Shown piece after piece: positions 8,473 through 17,161 of a stretch of 54,199 nucleotides of DNA; within the stretch, counting starts at the first letter, position 1; the number at the start of each line of letters is the position of its first letter. This DNA comes from Cryobacterium cryoconiti (GTDB taxonomy: Bacteria; Actinomycetota; Actinomycetes; Actinomycetales; Microbacteriaceae). The DNA is taken from the NCBI RefSeq assembly GCF_004403065.1, contig NZ_SOHA01000021.1:1-54199 (forward strand), written 5' to 3'. The translations under genes were made by a program, and so were the position numbers. The notes below the pieces were generated by a model. That model worked only from the letters and a program-made list of their open reading frames with translations. It did not search any database and was not told the DNA's origin.

Positions 8473-10250
8473 TGATCGAGTTCGGTGGATTGTTGCGCCG
8501 TCGTGCAAGGCCCAACTCCGAGGAGGGGGTTGCTCTCCCGATGGTGATCGGGACCGGGATGATTATGTTGCTCTTGGTGACGACTGCATTGTCGACGTCT
8601 GTGAGCGGTCTGGTCAAAGCGAGTGGCGACCAGAATTGGAATGCTGCAGGGTCTGCCGCGTATGCCGGGGTCGAAGAATATGAAAGTCGTCTTGCGAACG
8701 ACAACGCATACATGATTTACGGGAATGGAGCTGCGCCGTTCAGCAGCACCAGCACTCTGAGCCTGCCGACAGGCACGCTCACCAACCCCGCTTTTGGAAT
8801 CGGTCAGAGCGGCAGTTGGGCTAGTGTGCCGGGAAGCGATGGGCGCGCGTCGTACCGCTATGAGGTTGACACATCGAACTACTCAAGTTCGGGCATTCTA
8901 CGCATCCGGTCTACGGGCCGGGTAGGCAATGCGACCCGGACAGTCGTCGCGAATTTAAAGCAGCAGGGCTTCATTGACTTCCTCTATTTCACGGACTACG
9001 AAATTGCAGATCCCGATCAAAACGGCGATGACGTCGCCACCTGCGAAAAGTACGCTTGGGAGGGGCGCCCTCTCCCCAACCCGCCCTACAGCCAGTGCAG
9101 CGATATTGCCTTCGGCAACGGTGACGTGATCAATGGGCCCATGCACTCGAACGACACTATTCGAGCCTGCGACGCCACCTTCAACGGGATCGTGACCACC
9201 TCGAACAATCCGGCATCTGGCCTTCGCTATCTCAAGCGAGACTCGAATGGTTATTCCTGTTCCGGGCAGGTATTCACGAAGGGCAACCCTACCTACAGCC
9301 CGAAGGTCGGCATGCCGCAGACCAACTCCGAAATGAAAAATGAAACACGGTCGGATCTCCCGATCAGCGTCGTCGCCGTTCCCGGATGCCTGTATACCGG
9401 ACCGACCAGCATCACTCTTACAAACAACGGCAAGATGACCGTGAGGTCCCCGTGGTCTATCAAGACCAACGTGTCGGGCGACCCGGCCACGTCCGGAACG
9501 ACACCGGCCGTTTGTGGAACGCCCGGAAACGTCACGAACGGGCTGGGCTCTTCCTCAGGCGCGACCATTCCGGTTCTGGACCGCAACCTGATCTTCGTGC
9601 AGAACGTACCGACGACTGCAGGCGACCCCAATCGGCGCCCTACCAGCGGTTCGGGCAGTTTGCCTGATGGGTATTCAAGTTCGACCTGTGGCGCCGGAAA
9701 CGGAATCGGGTTCCCGACGACCAATGAATATGTCGCATCCATCGCTTCGTCCTATGGGTGCCGTAACGGCGATATTTTCGTGAAAGGTGCTCTCAGTGGT
9801 GCTATGACACTCGCTGCAGAGAATTACGTGTACGTGACGGGGGATATCACCTATACGACTCCCTTGGACGATGTGCTCGGCCTGGTCGGACAGAATGCGG
9901 TCTGGGTGTGGAACCCGGTGAGATACTCGTCCGGCTCTTACTCGTCTCTCCTTTCCAACAACCGCACGATCAACGCGGCAATCCTCTCCGTGGCACACAC
10001 CTTCCAGGTACAGAACTACGACAGGGGTGGAGGACAGGGCACGTTGACGGTCAACGGAGCGATCTCGCAGAAGTTCCGAGGGATCGTTCGAAGCGGGAGC
10101 AACGGCTACACGAAGGCCTATTCCTACGATGCACGCTTCCGATACATCGCACCCCCGAAATTCCTCTCGCCCGTATCGACAACGTACGGTGTAAACGTAA
10201 TTGTTGACGTAAAGCCGGCCTTCACCGCTGCCGGAGCGTCGATCCCGTGA
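8469..10250 (+). CDS. Very large pilin-like protein without Glu5 (PilX/GspK-like position)
   Basis: 593 aa. The N-terminus has a charged leader ending EEG at residue 20, then VALPMVIGTGMIMLLLVTTALS. This is a prepilin-type helix with Met instead of Glu at mature position 5, as in PilX/GspK-type tip subunits, which also lack Glu5. The exported body is rich in Ser, Thr, Gly, Asn and Tyr and has paired cysteines (ATCEKYAW, YSQCSDIAF, IRACDATF, YSCSGQV, GCLYTG, AVCGTPG, TCGAGNG, YGCRNGD), suggesting several disulfides. It contains recurring short strands such as GDVINGPMHSND and NRTINAAILSVAHTF, as in beta-helix or PilX-type minor pilins. Starts GTG 8469 or ATG 8472, overlapping the preceding stop. 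Confidence 0.78.
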   Translation: MMIEFGGLLRRRARPNSEEGVALPMVIGTGMIMLLLVTTALSTSVSGLVKASGDQNWNAAGSAAYAGVEEYESRLANDNAYMIYGNGAAPFSSTSTLSLPTGTLTNPAFGIGQSGSWASVPGSDGRASYRYEVDTSNYSSSGILRIRSTGRVGNATRTVVANLKQQGFIDFLYFTDYEIADPDQNGDDVATCEKYAWEGRPLPNPPYSQCSDIAFGNGDVINGPMHSNDTIRACDATFNGIVTTSNNPASGLRYLKRDSNGYSCSGQVFTKGNPTYSPKVGMPQTNSEMKNETRSDLPISVVAVPGCLYTGPTSITLTNNGKMTVRSPWSIKTNVSGDPATSGTTPAVCGTPGNVTNGLGSSSGATIPVLDRNLIFVQNVPTTAGDPNRRPTSGSGSLPDGYSSSTCGAGNGIGFPTTNEYVASIASSYGCRNGDIFVKGALSGAMTLAAENYVYVTGDITYTTPLDDVLGLVGQNAVWVWNPVRYSSGSYSSLLSNNRTINAAILSVAHTFQVQNYDRGGGQGTLTVNGAISQKFRGIVRSGSNGYTKAYSYDARFRYIAPPKFLSPVSTTYGVNVIVDVKPAFTAAGASIP

Positions 10251-11128
10251 TCATTGCTTTGCCCGATGCACTCATCGTCCTCGTCTCCACGCTCAGCGGA
10301 GTCCTCGGTCTCCTCGTCGGTTCGTTCCTGAACGTCGTCATCTACCGAGTTCCGAACGGCCAGTCCATTGTGTCTCCGCCGAGTGCCTGCCCCCGCTGCG
10401 CTGCGCCGATTAAACCATTCGACAACGTGCCGGTTCTCTCCTGGATCATGCTGCGGGGTAAGTGCCGAAGCTGTAAGTCGGCGATCTCGGCACGTTATCC
10501 GCTCGTCGAACTAGGCACCGCACTTTTCTTTGGAGCCGTCGCATGGTGGACGTTCTCGGTGCGGGCCTCAATCGGTTCAACCCCCGGTGCGGACTCGACC
10601 TCGACGAAGTCCGTGATCGTCGGGGTTCTTGTCCTTATTGCGTTCTTATATCTGGCAGCGGTAACTGTTGCCCTGGCGCTGATCGACCTCGACACTCATC
10701 GGCTACCGAACGCGATCGTGCTGCCCGCATACGTAGTCGGGTTGGCACTCCTGGGGGCAGCCTGCCTGATTAGCGGCGACCTGGGTGTACTGATTCGGAC
10801 AGTCGCAGGACTTGCCGCCCTTTGGGCTGCGTACTTCGCGATGGCGCTGGCATATCCGGGCGGCATGGGTCTTGGCGACGTCAAGCTGGCTGGTGTACTC
10901 GGACTCTTCCTGGGTTTTCTGGGGTGGGGTCATCTGGCCGTCGGGGCATTCGCTGCCTTCTTGCTCGGTGGAGCGTATGCCGTCGGCCTGATGATCGCTA
11001 AACGGGCCAGTCGAAAAACCGGCATCCCATTTGGCCCATGGATGTTGACCGGAGCGTGGGTCGGGATCTTCTTTGGAGCAATGGTGTGGGACGGTTACCT
11101 GACACTACTTGGGGTGGCGCAACAGTGA
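10247..11128 (+). CDS. pilD: Prepilin peptidase PilD (A24 family)
   Basis: 293 aa bifunctional membrane enzyme that removes prepilin leaders and N-methylates the new first residue. The N-terminal part has GSFLNVVIYRVP and the double zinc pair CPRC...CRSC of the methylating domain. The peptidase aspartates lie in LIDLDTHRLPN (Asp147 or Asp149) and in the GxGD motif MGLGDVKLAG (Asp211). About eight membrane helices. GTG 10247 overlaps the preceding TGA, so it is probably coupled. It is the only peptidase in the cluster and should process all four prepilin-like products upstream. Confidence 0.95.
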   Translation: MIIALPDALIVLVSTLSGVLGLLVGSFLNVVIYRVPNGQSIVSPPSACPRCAAPIKPFDNVPVLSWIMLRGKCRSCKSAISARYPLVELGTALFFGAVAWWTFSVRASIGSTPGADSTSTKSVIVGVLVLIAFLYLAAVTVALALIDLDTHRLPNAIVLPAYVVGLALLGAACLISGDLGVLIRTVAGLAALWAAYFAMALAYPGGMGLGDVKLAGVLGLFLGFLGWGHLAVGAFAAFLLGGAYAVGLMIAKRASRKTGIPFGPWMLTGAWVGIFFGAMVWDGYLTLLGVAQQ

Positions 11129-11159
11129 TGCAGATCAAGAACAGCGAAGGAGCGGTTAC

Positions 11160-12209
11160 GTGGCAACGAGCGTCGTAGGAGTCGACATGGGCAGCTCGAT
11201 GTTGCGCGGAGTCGAGGTCGCGGATCCAGGCTCAGCGAAGCCAACACTGCTGCGATATCACCAGGTGCCACTTCCAGCCGGGGCGGTGAGCAGCGGGGAG
11301 GTTCTCGAACCCAACACCGTCGCCGCAGCGCTTAAGCAGCTATGGACGACCGGCGGATTCAAGTCTAAAAACGTCGTCCTTGGGATGGGAAACCAGCGCG
11401 TACTTGCTCGTGACCTCAGTGTGCCGAAGATGTCACTCGCCCGCATCCGGGAATCCCTTCCCTTCGAGGTCCAGGAGATGCTCCCCATTCCCGTAGCCGA
11501 CGCGATCCTTGACTTCTACCCGATTACGGAGATCGAAGGAGACAACGGGCCGATGGTCCGCGGGCTGCTCATCGCGGCAGTCAAGGCAGCCGTGCTCGCC
11601 AACGTGAACACCACCCAGCTCGCTGGGCTGACCACCGTGGACGTCGATCTGATTCCCTTCGCCCTGAGTCGGGCTCTGCTCTCCCGGCCGGGGGTTGAAG
11701 GGACCGTAGCCGTCGTCGATATCGGAGGCAGCACCACGAGTGTGGTCATCGCCATCGACGGGGTCCCCCAATTCGTGCGCATCATCGCCACTGGCGGAGA
11801 CGACATCACCCAGGCCCTCCGCGCTGATGTTCCTCCGGGCCTGGAGCAGCCGGAGGATCTCAAGCGCCGGCTCGGGCTGGCGACCGGCCCCGTTGCCGCC
11901 GCAGACAAACAGGCAGTGGAACTCATCTACAAGATTGCGAGCGAGCAGTTGACCAGCCTCCGCAACACCATTAGCTATTTCGTCAATACGCGGCCTATCG
12001 ATTCGGTACACAGAATCGTGCTGAGCGGTGGCGGTGCTCAACTGCGTGGGCTGCGCGAGGCGCTGGCTGAGCTGACTCGGATCAATGTCGAGATCGGGGA
12101 TCCCTTCACGACCCTCGCATTGGGTCGGGGCGTCACCGCCGATGATCTGCGCCGAGACGGGTCTGCATTCACGGTGGCGCTAGGGCTCGCCCTGGGGCGT
12201 GCGGCATGA
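11160..12209 (+). CDS. pilM: Type IV pilus assembly protein PilM (actin-like)
   Basis: 349 aa cytoplasmic ATP-binding protein of the FtsA/actin fold that docks on the PilN tail. The phosphate-1 loop is VGVDMGSSMLRGVEV at the N-terminus, phosphate-2 is VAVVDIGGSTTSVVI, and the adenosine motif is IVLSGGGAQLRGL near the end. GTG 11160 is chosen because GAAGGAG lies at 11146-11152; an in-frame ATG at 11109 would overlap pilD. The stop overlaps the pilN start (ATGA). Confidence 0.93.
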   Translation: MATSVVGVDMGSSMLRGVEVADPGSAKPTLLRYHQVPLPAGAVSSGEVLEPNTVAAALKQLWTTGGFKSKNVVLGMGNQRVLARDLSVPKMSLARIRESLPFEVQEMLPIPVADAILDFYPITEIEGDNGPMVRGLLIAAVKAAVLANVNTTQLAGLTTVDVDLIPFALSRALLSRPGVEGTVAVVDIGGSTTSVVIAIDGVPQFVRIIATGGDDITQALRADVPPGLEQPEDLKRRLGLATGPVAAADKQAVELIYKIASEQLTSLRNTISYFVNTRPIDSVHRIVLSGGGAQLRGLREALAELTRINVEIGDPFTTLALGRGVTADDLRRDGSAFTVALGLALGRAA

Positions 12210-12868
12210 GCCGCGCAGCAAAGCACGACGCGCTAGTCGTTGGTGGTAGCCCGTGGGTGGACCTCCTTCCGCCCGAGGTGCACCACCAGCGACGCGCGAA
12301 GGCTGTGCGTCGCCGTCTGGGGCTGGGCGTCGTAGGGGTGCTCGCAATCGTGATTGTGAGCACTGGCGCCTCGATCGTTCTTGGGATTCAGGCGCAGGCA
12401 CTGCTGGCAAGCGAGCAGGCCTTGACCCCGGCGCTCCTGGCCGAGCAGACAAAATATGTCGAGGTCCGCACGGTCCAGAACGAGGTGGACCTGATTCAGG
12501 CAGCACAGCAAGTGGGCGTATCCACCGAGATTGACTGGAAGAAATACCTTGAGGGTGTGCAAGCAATCCTCCCGGCCAGTGTGACGATCGAAACGGTCGC
12601 CGTCGACTCGGCGACGCCGCTCGCCCTCTACGGGCAGCCGACGGCACCTCTGCAGGGGGCACGAGTAGCCACTGTGAGCTTCACCGCGAAAAGTTCCGTT
12701 CTTCCCGACGTGCCCGCCTGGCTAGAATCCCTGGCAACCCTGCCCGGATTCGCGGATGCCCTGCCCGGGTCCGTGGCGCGTGCCGACGACGGTGTTTACA
12801 CAGTCGCAATCACTATGCATGTCAACGACGCTGCTTATGCTCAGCGCTTCGTCACGGAGGGAAAGTAG
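12206..12868 (+). CDS. pilN: Type IV pilus assembly protein PilN
   Basis: 220 aa bitopic membrane protein. Cytoplasmic tail residues 17-24 read PWVDLLPPE, the INLLP-type motif that PilM binds. One membrane helix spans about 33-57, followed by a coiled stretch (QALLASEQALTPALLAEQTK) and a small alpha/beta domain. The combination of motif, helix and position between pilM and pilO identifies it, although sequence conservation in this family is low. Confidence 0.85.
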   Translation: MSRAAKHDALVVGGSPWVDLLPPEVHHQRRAKAVRRRLGLGVVGVLAIVIVSTGASIVLGIQAQALLASEQALTPALLAEQTKYVEVRTVQNEVDLIQAAQQVGVSTEIDWKKYLEGVQAILPASVTIETVAVDSATPLALYGQPTAPLQGARVATVSFTAKSSVLPDVPAWLESLATLPGFADALPGSVARADDGVYTVAITMHVNDAAYAQRFVTEGK

Positions 12869-12870
12869 CC

Positions 12871-13593
12871 ATGGACAAGAACAGAATGTGGATGATCGGC
12901 TCTGTGCTTGTCATGGTGCTTGTTCTGGTTCTTGGGGTGCTGCTCGGAATCATGCCGCAGCTGTCTGCCACTGCGGCGGCAGATGAGCAGCGAGCGAGCG
13001 TTGCTGAGTCGAATGCTGGTCAAGCATTGATTCTTGCTCAGCTCAAGAAGGACTTCGAGGGAATTGAGAGCCTCAAGAGCGAACTCATCCCACTGGATGC
13101 CTCCGTTCCAAGTGGAACGAATATGCCCGCATTCGTCACGCAGCTCGATGCGCTGGCCGCTGCGTCCCAGGTGACCCTGACTGGTATCACCGTCTCCGAT
13201 GCGGTTCCCTATGCACCTGTTGTGGCTCCGATACCGGCTCCAGTTGCGGTTGCCGAGGGGGCTGACTCGACATCAACTCCGACTCCGACTCCGACCGTCG
13301 CCGCCATCGAGCCGGGTGCCGGCGTTCCTCCCGTCACAAACGATCAGATAAACGCCAGCAATTTCGCTTCCCTGGCCATCACGGTGTCGGTGACTGGAAG
13401 CTATGCAGATGCCCTCAATTTCGTCAGCGGGCTCCAAAGCGGAGAGCGACTCTTCCTCGTTTCCGGTTTGACCACGACGGTGAAAGAGGGGGACGAAGAG
13501 AACGCGACTCCTGGAGGGGTCACCGCCACCATCTCCGGCCTCGTCTACGTGCTCGTTCCGCCTGCCGCCGCGTCGGCAGCGGCAGCCGGGTAA
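12871..13593 (+). CDS. pilO: Type IV pilus assembly protein PilO
   Basis: 240 aa. Short cytoplasmic N-terminus, one membrane helix at about 8-30 (VLVMVLVLVLGVLLGIM), a coiled-coil (AADEQRASVAESNAGQAL to about 75) and a C-terminal ferredoxin-like domain interrupted by a Pro/Thr-rich loop (about 115-150, with TPTPTPT). It pairs with PilN to align the platform. ATG 12871 starts two bases after the pilN stop. No pilP or pilQ follows, as expected in a cell without outer membrane. A GC-rich inverted repeat ends the cluster. Confidence 0.82.
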   Translation: MDKNRMWMIGSVLVMVLVLVLGVLLGIMPQLSATAAADEQRASVAESNAGQALILAQLKKDFEGIESLKSELIPLDASVPSGTNMPAFVTQLDALAAASQVTLTGITVSDAVPYAPVVAPIPAPVAVAEGADSTSTPTPTPTVAAIEPGAGVPPVTNDQINASNFASLAITVSVTGSYADALNFVSGLQSGERLFLVSGLTTTVKEGDEENATPGGVTATISGLVYVLVPPAAASAAAAG

Positions 13594-13597
13594 CGTC

Positions 13598-13653
13598 GGG
13601 CCCCGCCGCGCCGATTCCCGCCCTGCGCCGCGAGGCTCCCCGTCCGGGGGCCC
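13598..13653 (+). terminator. GC-rich inverted repeat after pilO
   Basis: GGGCCCC at 13598-13604 can pair with GGGGCCC at 13647-13653 across a long GC-rich loop. There is no T-run. It may close the pilus transcript, but support is weak. Confidence 0.3.
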
Positions 13654-13711
13654 GCGGATTGCTAAGGTTGCCCGAGAGAACTGCGGCCGCCAGGCCCGTA
13701 AGGAGTGCAGC

Positions 13712-14698
13712 ATGAGCGACAACACGCCCAACGACGGCAACATCAACCCCGAAACGGATGCCGCGGCAACCACCCCCGGACGCCACGAGACCGGCCCGGT
13801 CGACTACGACTCCGCAGCCGAGCCCGACGCAGCCGAGACCCGCACGTACCAGGCCGCCCCGGTCGAGCCCGTCGGCGAGCCGATCTCCTATGACGCCCCC
13901 GAGGCATCCGCGCCCGCGCCGGTCACCCACGACCCCTCCCGTGCGTCCGCCACGCCCGCCTACGTCCCCGCCGCCTCGGTGAACAACACCGCCGAGACCC
14001 AGCGCCTCGAGCCGGTCGCGACCCCGGCCGCAGAGACCCACGCCACCGAGGCCCACGCCACCGAGGCCCGCGCCACGGAGAACCACGCCCCGGAGACCCC
14101 GGCCTACGCCCCCACGAACACCAGCGTGCAGCCCCCCATCTACATCCAGGCGCCCACCGCACCGCGTTACAAGAGCAACCGCGGCCCCGGTGTCGTGATC
14201 GCGCTGCTCTCCACCGTGATCTTCGCCGCCGTCTACGCCGTGGTCGCGTTCGTCCTGTCCGGCATCGGCAGCCTGTCCATCGCCGACACGGCCGCGAAGT
14301 TCACCGACTTCATCGTGCTGCCCATCTTCTACGTGCCGGTCATCTTCTTCTTCGTCGCCTTCGCCCTTCTGGTGCTGATCGTGAACCGCGGTGGCTGGTG
14401 GGCCTACGTGCTCTTCGGCTTCCTCGTTGCGGTGGCCGTCTACTTCTCCTACATCGGCGCGGCGCTCCTCAGCGTGCAGGCGTGGAACTTCACGCCCGAC
14501 CAGGCCGCACGCTTCATCAGCCAGCAGTGGCTGAACCCGGGCGCCATCGCCGCCGCGGTCGTCGCCCGCGAGGTCCCGATCTGGGCCGGTGCCTGGATCG
14601 CCCGCAACGGCCGTGCCATCACCGCTCGCAACGAGACCGCCAAGGCCGAGTACGACCGCGTCCTCGCCGCAGGGCCGCAGGGCATCCGCAGCAACTAG
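13712..14698 (+). CDS. Membrane protein with long disordered N-terminus, unknown function
   Basis: 328 aa. Residues 1 to ~150 are acidic and Pro/Ala/Thr-rich, with a five-residue repeat (HATEA, HATEA, RATEN) encoded by tandem 15-bp units near 14038-14090. Four membrane helices follow at about 159-185, 198-224, 228-254 and 275-300, then a short charged tail. An AAGGAG-type ribosome site (gtaaggagtg) sits before ATG 13712. I recognise no enzyme motif; this layout is common in Microbacteriaceae proteins of unknown role. It is co-directional with the next two genes but separated by gaps of about 60-80 bp. Confidence 0.85.
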   Translation: MSDNTPNDGNINPETDAAATTPGRHETGPVDYDSAAEPDAAETRTYQAAPVEPVGEPISYDAPEASAPAPVTHDPSRASATPAYVPAASVNNTAETQRLEPVATPAAETHATEAHATEARATENHAPETPAYAPTNTSVQPPIYIQAPTAPRYKSNRGPGVVIALLSTVIFAAVYAVVAFVLSGIGSLSIADTAAKFTDFIVLPIFYVPVIFFFVAFALLVLIVNRGGWWAYVLFGFLVAVAVYFSYIGAALLSVQAWNFTPDQAARFISQQWLNPGAIAAAVVAREVPIWAGAWIARNGRAITARNETAKAEYDRVLAAGPQGIRSN

Positions 14699-14779
14699 CC
14701 GGTCGGGCCGGGCGCACACCGCGCCCGGCACAGCACGGCTCGAAGGCCGAGCAGGCATGCACGGCAGGCAGGGGGAGCG

Positions 14780-15268
14780 ATGCGCGAATACCAGAAGTAC
14801 GCGACGGTCGTCGCCGTCTTCGCGGTAGTGCTTTACGCCGCGCTCCTCGTCGCCGCCTTCGGAATGATCAGCCTGCTGGCCGACACGGATGTCATCAGCG
14901 ACCCCGACGCCGGACCTCTCGTGGGTCCCGGCATGACCATCGCCGCCGCGGTGCTCGTCTTCATCCTGATGCTGCTGCTCGGGCTGCGCACCCGGCCGGA
15001 GAACCAGCGCGTCGCCGTGGGCTACGCCCTCGCCACCGGGTTCGGTGCGTTGGCCGCCTTCGTGCTCACCGGGGCCGTGCTCTACGCGCTCGGCGCGGGC
15101 CTCCCGGGCGACAGCGGGGGGTTCGCGGTCTCGATCCTGCTGGGCCCGTTCGCGGTAACCGTGGGCATCCTCGGCTTCATCATCACCCTGCTCTACTCTC
15201 TGGTCCTCGCCTCACGGATGCCCGAACGCGGCCGCCCGAAATGGCCGTGGGAACAGGGCGACGACTGA
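14780..15268 (+). CDS. Small four-helix membrane protein, unknown function
   Basis: 162 aa. Four hydrophobic segments at about 8-36, 50-72, 80-107 and 115-148, with a charged C-terminal tail (RMPERGRPKWPWEQGDD). ATG 14780 has an AGGGGGAG ribosome site directly upstream. No catalytic or binding motif is visible. Its neighbour 13712-14698 is also a four-helix protein, so the two could act together, but nothing in the sequence proves it. Confidence 0.82.
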   Translation: MREYQKYATVVAVFAVVLYAALLVAAFGMISLLADTDVISDPDAGPLVGPGMTIAAAVLVFILMLLLGLRTRPENQRVAVGYALATGFGALAAFVLTGAVLYALGAGLPGDSGGFAVSILLGPFAVTVGILGFIITLLYSLVLASRMPERGRPKWPWEQGDD

Positions 15269-15329
15269 GCCATCGCCGCCGCGAAACTCACCGACCGCGG
15301 GGCACCCCGATCGGGTACCCTTAACTTCC

Positions 15330-15983
15330 ATGGATGGTTCCATCGAGTCGCGGGTCAGCCAGCAGGTTGACGACTGGCTCGCGTGGCTGCCGCGTTGGCG
15401 CCCCGGCACGCATCGCGGCCGCACCCGCCTGTGCCGCATCTGCTTCGGCTCGCCGGTCATCGTCGCCGCCGGCCTGGCCACGGATGTCCCGCACGCAGTG
15501 CAGCACGCCCTCGCCATGCGCATGAAACATCTGATCGATGCCGAGGTCGACGCCTACACCGAGACGAATCTTCCGCTGCTCAGGCGGGAGATTCAGCTGA
15601 ACGAGCAGCGTAAGGCCGCGGCGAGCTACCATCCGGCCGAGGGACTCGACCCGGCTTACACCGGCCTCGACCTCGATCCGCCGGCCACACCCGACGCCCC
15701 CTACCTGTTCACCTTCGCCGAACTCGCCCGGCCCGAGGCATCGGCGCCCCCGCCTGCCGCGCCGCCGCCGCTGACCGCCGACGAAAAAGCCGCCATCCGT
15801 GCCGAGGTGAAACTCGCCGACCGCCATGCCGCCCTGGTCGGCAACCGGGTCTGCCTGGAACTGTCACGCCACAGTGAACGGATGCGCGCCGCCGTCGCCG
15901 AATTCGTCGAGCCCTGGGTGCTGGCCCTCCTCGCCGACCTCGACACCGCGCTCGATTCCCCGCTCTGGCCTCGGGGCATCTGA
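15330..15983 (+). CDS. Hypothetical cytoplasmic protein
   Basis: 217 aa, no membrane segment. Residues 18-36 are Arg-rich around CRIC, a lone cysteine pair. Residues 55-105 are probably helical (HAVQHALAMRMKHLIDAEVD, LRREIQLNEQRKAAASY). A Pro/Ala-rich loop at about 135-155 precedes a second helical part, VKLADRHAALVGNRVCLEL onward. TACCCT at 15316-15321 sits eight bases before the ATG and no Shine-Dalgarno is seen, so the message may be leaderless. It is the last gene before the str operon promoter. I do not recognise the family. Confidence 0.78.
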   Translation: MDGSIESRVSQQVDDWLAWLPRWRPGTHRGRTRLCRICFGSPVIVAAGLATDVPHAVQHALAMRMKHLIDAEVDAYTETNLPLLRREIQLNEQRKAAASYHPAEGLDPAYTGLDLDPPATPDAPYLFTFAELARPEASAPPPAAPPPLTADEKAAIRAEVKLADRHAALVGNRVCLELSRHSERMRAAVAEFVEPWVLALLADLDTALDSPLWPRGI

Positions 15984-16021
15984 ACAACAGCTGAACGAAG
16001 CGCCGAGCCCTCGTCATCCAT

Positions 16022-16051
16022 TTGACCCGGCGGTCACCCCCGGGATATCCT
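16022..16051 (+). promoter_or_regulatory. rpsL: Promoter of the str operon
   Basis: TTGACC (16022-16027) and TATCCT (16046-16051) are separated by 18 bases, a good housekeeping-sigma promoter. Transcription would start near 16058, leaving a leader of about 245 nt before rpsL. It resembles the -35 boxes proposed for rpsJ, infA and rplM (all TTGxxx). Confidence 0.65.
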
Positions 16052-16103
16052 TTCGAGGTGTGCGCTTTGTCGTGCGCTTGAGTTATGCCATCGCGATCTT
16101 GTC

Positions 16104-16201
16104 GTGCCGCACCTTAGGCGCCCTGATGCGGCACTCACACAGGGTTTGCTCTCCGAGCAGCCCCCACGGCATACCTGCCTCAGCCCGCGGAATTCATTCC
16201 G
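16104..16201 (+). promoter_or_regulatory. Structured 5' leader of rpsL
   Basis: The 321-bp gap 15984-16304 holds no gene. After the promoter come three consecutive perfect hairpins: GTGCCGCA (16104-16111) with TGCGGCAC (16127-16134); TGCTC (16147-16151) with GAGCA (16155-16159); CGGAAT (16188-16193) with ATTCCG (16196-16201). None has a T-run. The leader may carry a feedback site for S12 or S7. Pairing by eye only. Confidence 0.5.
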
Positions 16202-16304
16202 TGTGTCGGTGGGTCCAGATGAACTCGATCGGGCCGGGAACGGAACGATTCGAATGCTAACCATCAATGAGCTGTCACCGTGCAGCAATAACAAGGAGTA
16301 ATTA

Positions 16305-16679
16305 GTGCCCACCATTCAGCAGTTGGTACGAAAGGGCCGCAGCCCCAAGGTCACCAAGACCAAGGCGCCCGCCCTGAAGTCCAACCCCCAGCAGCGCGGC
16401 GTGTGCACTCGTGTTTACACGACCACGCCGAAGAAGCCGAACTCGGCCCTCCGCAAGGTTGCCCGCGTCAAGCTCTCGAACGGCACCGAGGTCACCGCCT
16501 ACATCCCCGGCGAGGGTCACAACCTGCAGGAGCACTCGATGGTGCTTGTCCGCGGTGGTCGCGTGAAGGACCTCCCCGGTGTTCGATACAAGATCGTTCG
16601 CGGCGCACTGGACACCCAGGCCGTCAAGAACCGCAAGCAGGCTCGTAGCCGCTACGGCGCCAAGATGGAGAAGAAGTAA
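16305..16679 (+). CDS. rpsL: 30S ribosomal protein S12
   Basis: 124 aa, full length; decoding-centre protein. [10 protein letters not shown] at 42-51 keeps both lysines whose change gives streptomycin resistance, and VKDLPGVRY (about 87-95) holds the second resistance site and the aspartate that can be methylthiolated, so the allele looks wild type. GTG 16305 is set by AAGGAG at 16293-16298. It opens the str operon, and its TAA overlaps the rpsG ATG by one base. Confidence 0.98.
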   Translation: MPTIQQLVRKGRSPKVTKTKAPALKSNPQQRGVCTRVYTTTPKKPNSALRKVARVKLSNGTEVTAYIPGEGHNLQEHSMVLVRGGRVKDLPGVRYKIVRGALDTQAVKNRKQARSRYGAKMEKK

Positions 16680-17149
16680 TGCCTCGTAAAGGCCCAGCGC
16701 CCAAGCGTCCCGTTATCGCTGACCCGGTATACGGCGCCCCCATCGTCTCCCAGCTTGTCAACAAGATCCTCCTCGACGGCAAAAAGGGCCTCGCCGAGCG
16801 CATCGTTTACGATGCACTCGAAGGCGTCGTTGCCAAGAACGGTGCGGATGCCGTTGTCACGCTGAAGAAGGCACTCGACAACGTGCGCCCGACCCTCGAG
16901 GTGCGTTCGCGCCGCGTCGGTGGTTCCACCTACCAGGTGCCCGTCGAAGTCAAGCCGCACCGCGCCAACACTCTGGCGCTGCGCTGGTTGACCAGCTACG
17001 CCAAGGCTCGTCGCGAGAAGACGATGACCGAGCGTCTCACCAACGAAATCCTCGACGCATCCAACGGCCTCGGTGCCGCTGTGAAGCGCCGCGAGGACAC
17101 GCACAAGATGGCCGAGGCGAACAAGGCCTTCGCACACTACCGCTGGTAG
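16679..17149 (+). CDS. rpsG: 30S ribosomal protein S7
   Basis: 156 aa, standard length. It nucleates assembly of the 16S rRNA 3' domain and lines the exit site. Begins [11 protein letters not shown] with the bacterial signature [17 protein letters not shown] and ends [15 protein letters not shown]. Translationally coupled to rpsL by the TAATG overlap. In E. coli S7 regulates its own operon; here the 132-bp gap before fusA contains a large palindrome instead of a close junction. Confidence 0.98.
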   Translation: MPRKGPAPKRPVIADPVYGAPIVSQLVNKILLDGKKGLAERIVYDALEGVVAKNGADAVVTLKKALDNVRPTLEVRSRRVGGSTYQVPVEVKPHRANTLALRWLTSYAKARREKTMTERLTNEILDASNGLGAAVKRREDTHKMAEANKAFAHYRW

Positions 17150-17161
17150 TCGCGTTCCGGA

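Noticed and set aside
13520..14758. 412-codon reverse frame rich in Gly/Arg
   Set aside because: It is the shadow of the low-complexity N-terminus of the gene at 13712; no motif or ribosome site.
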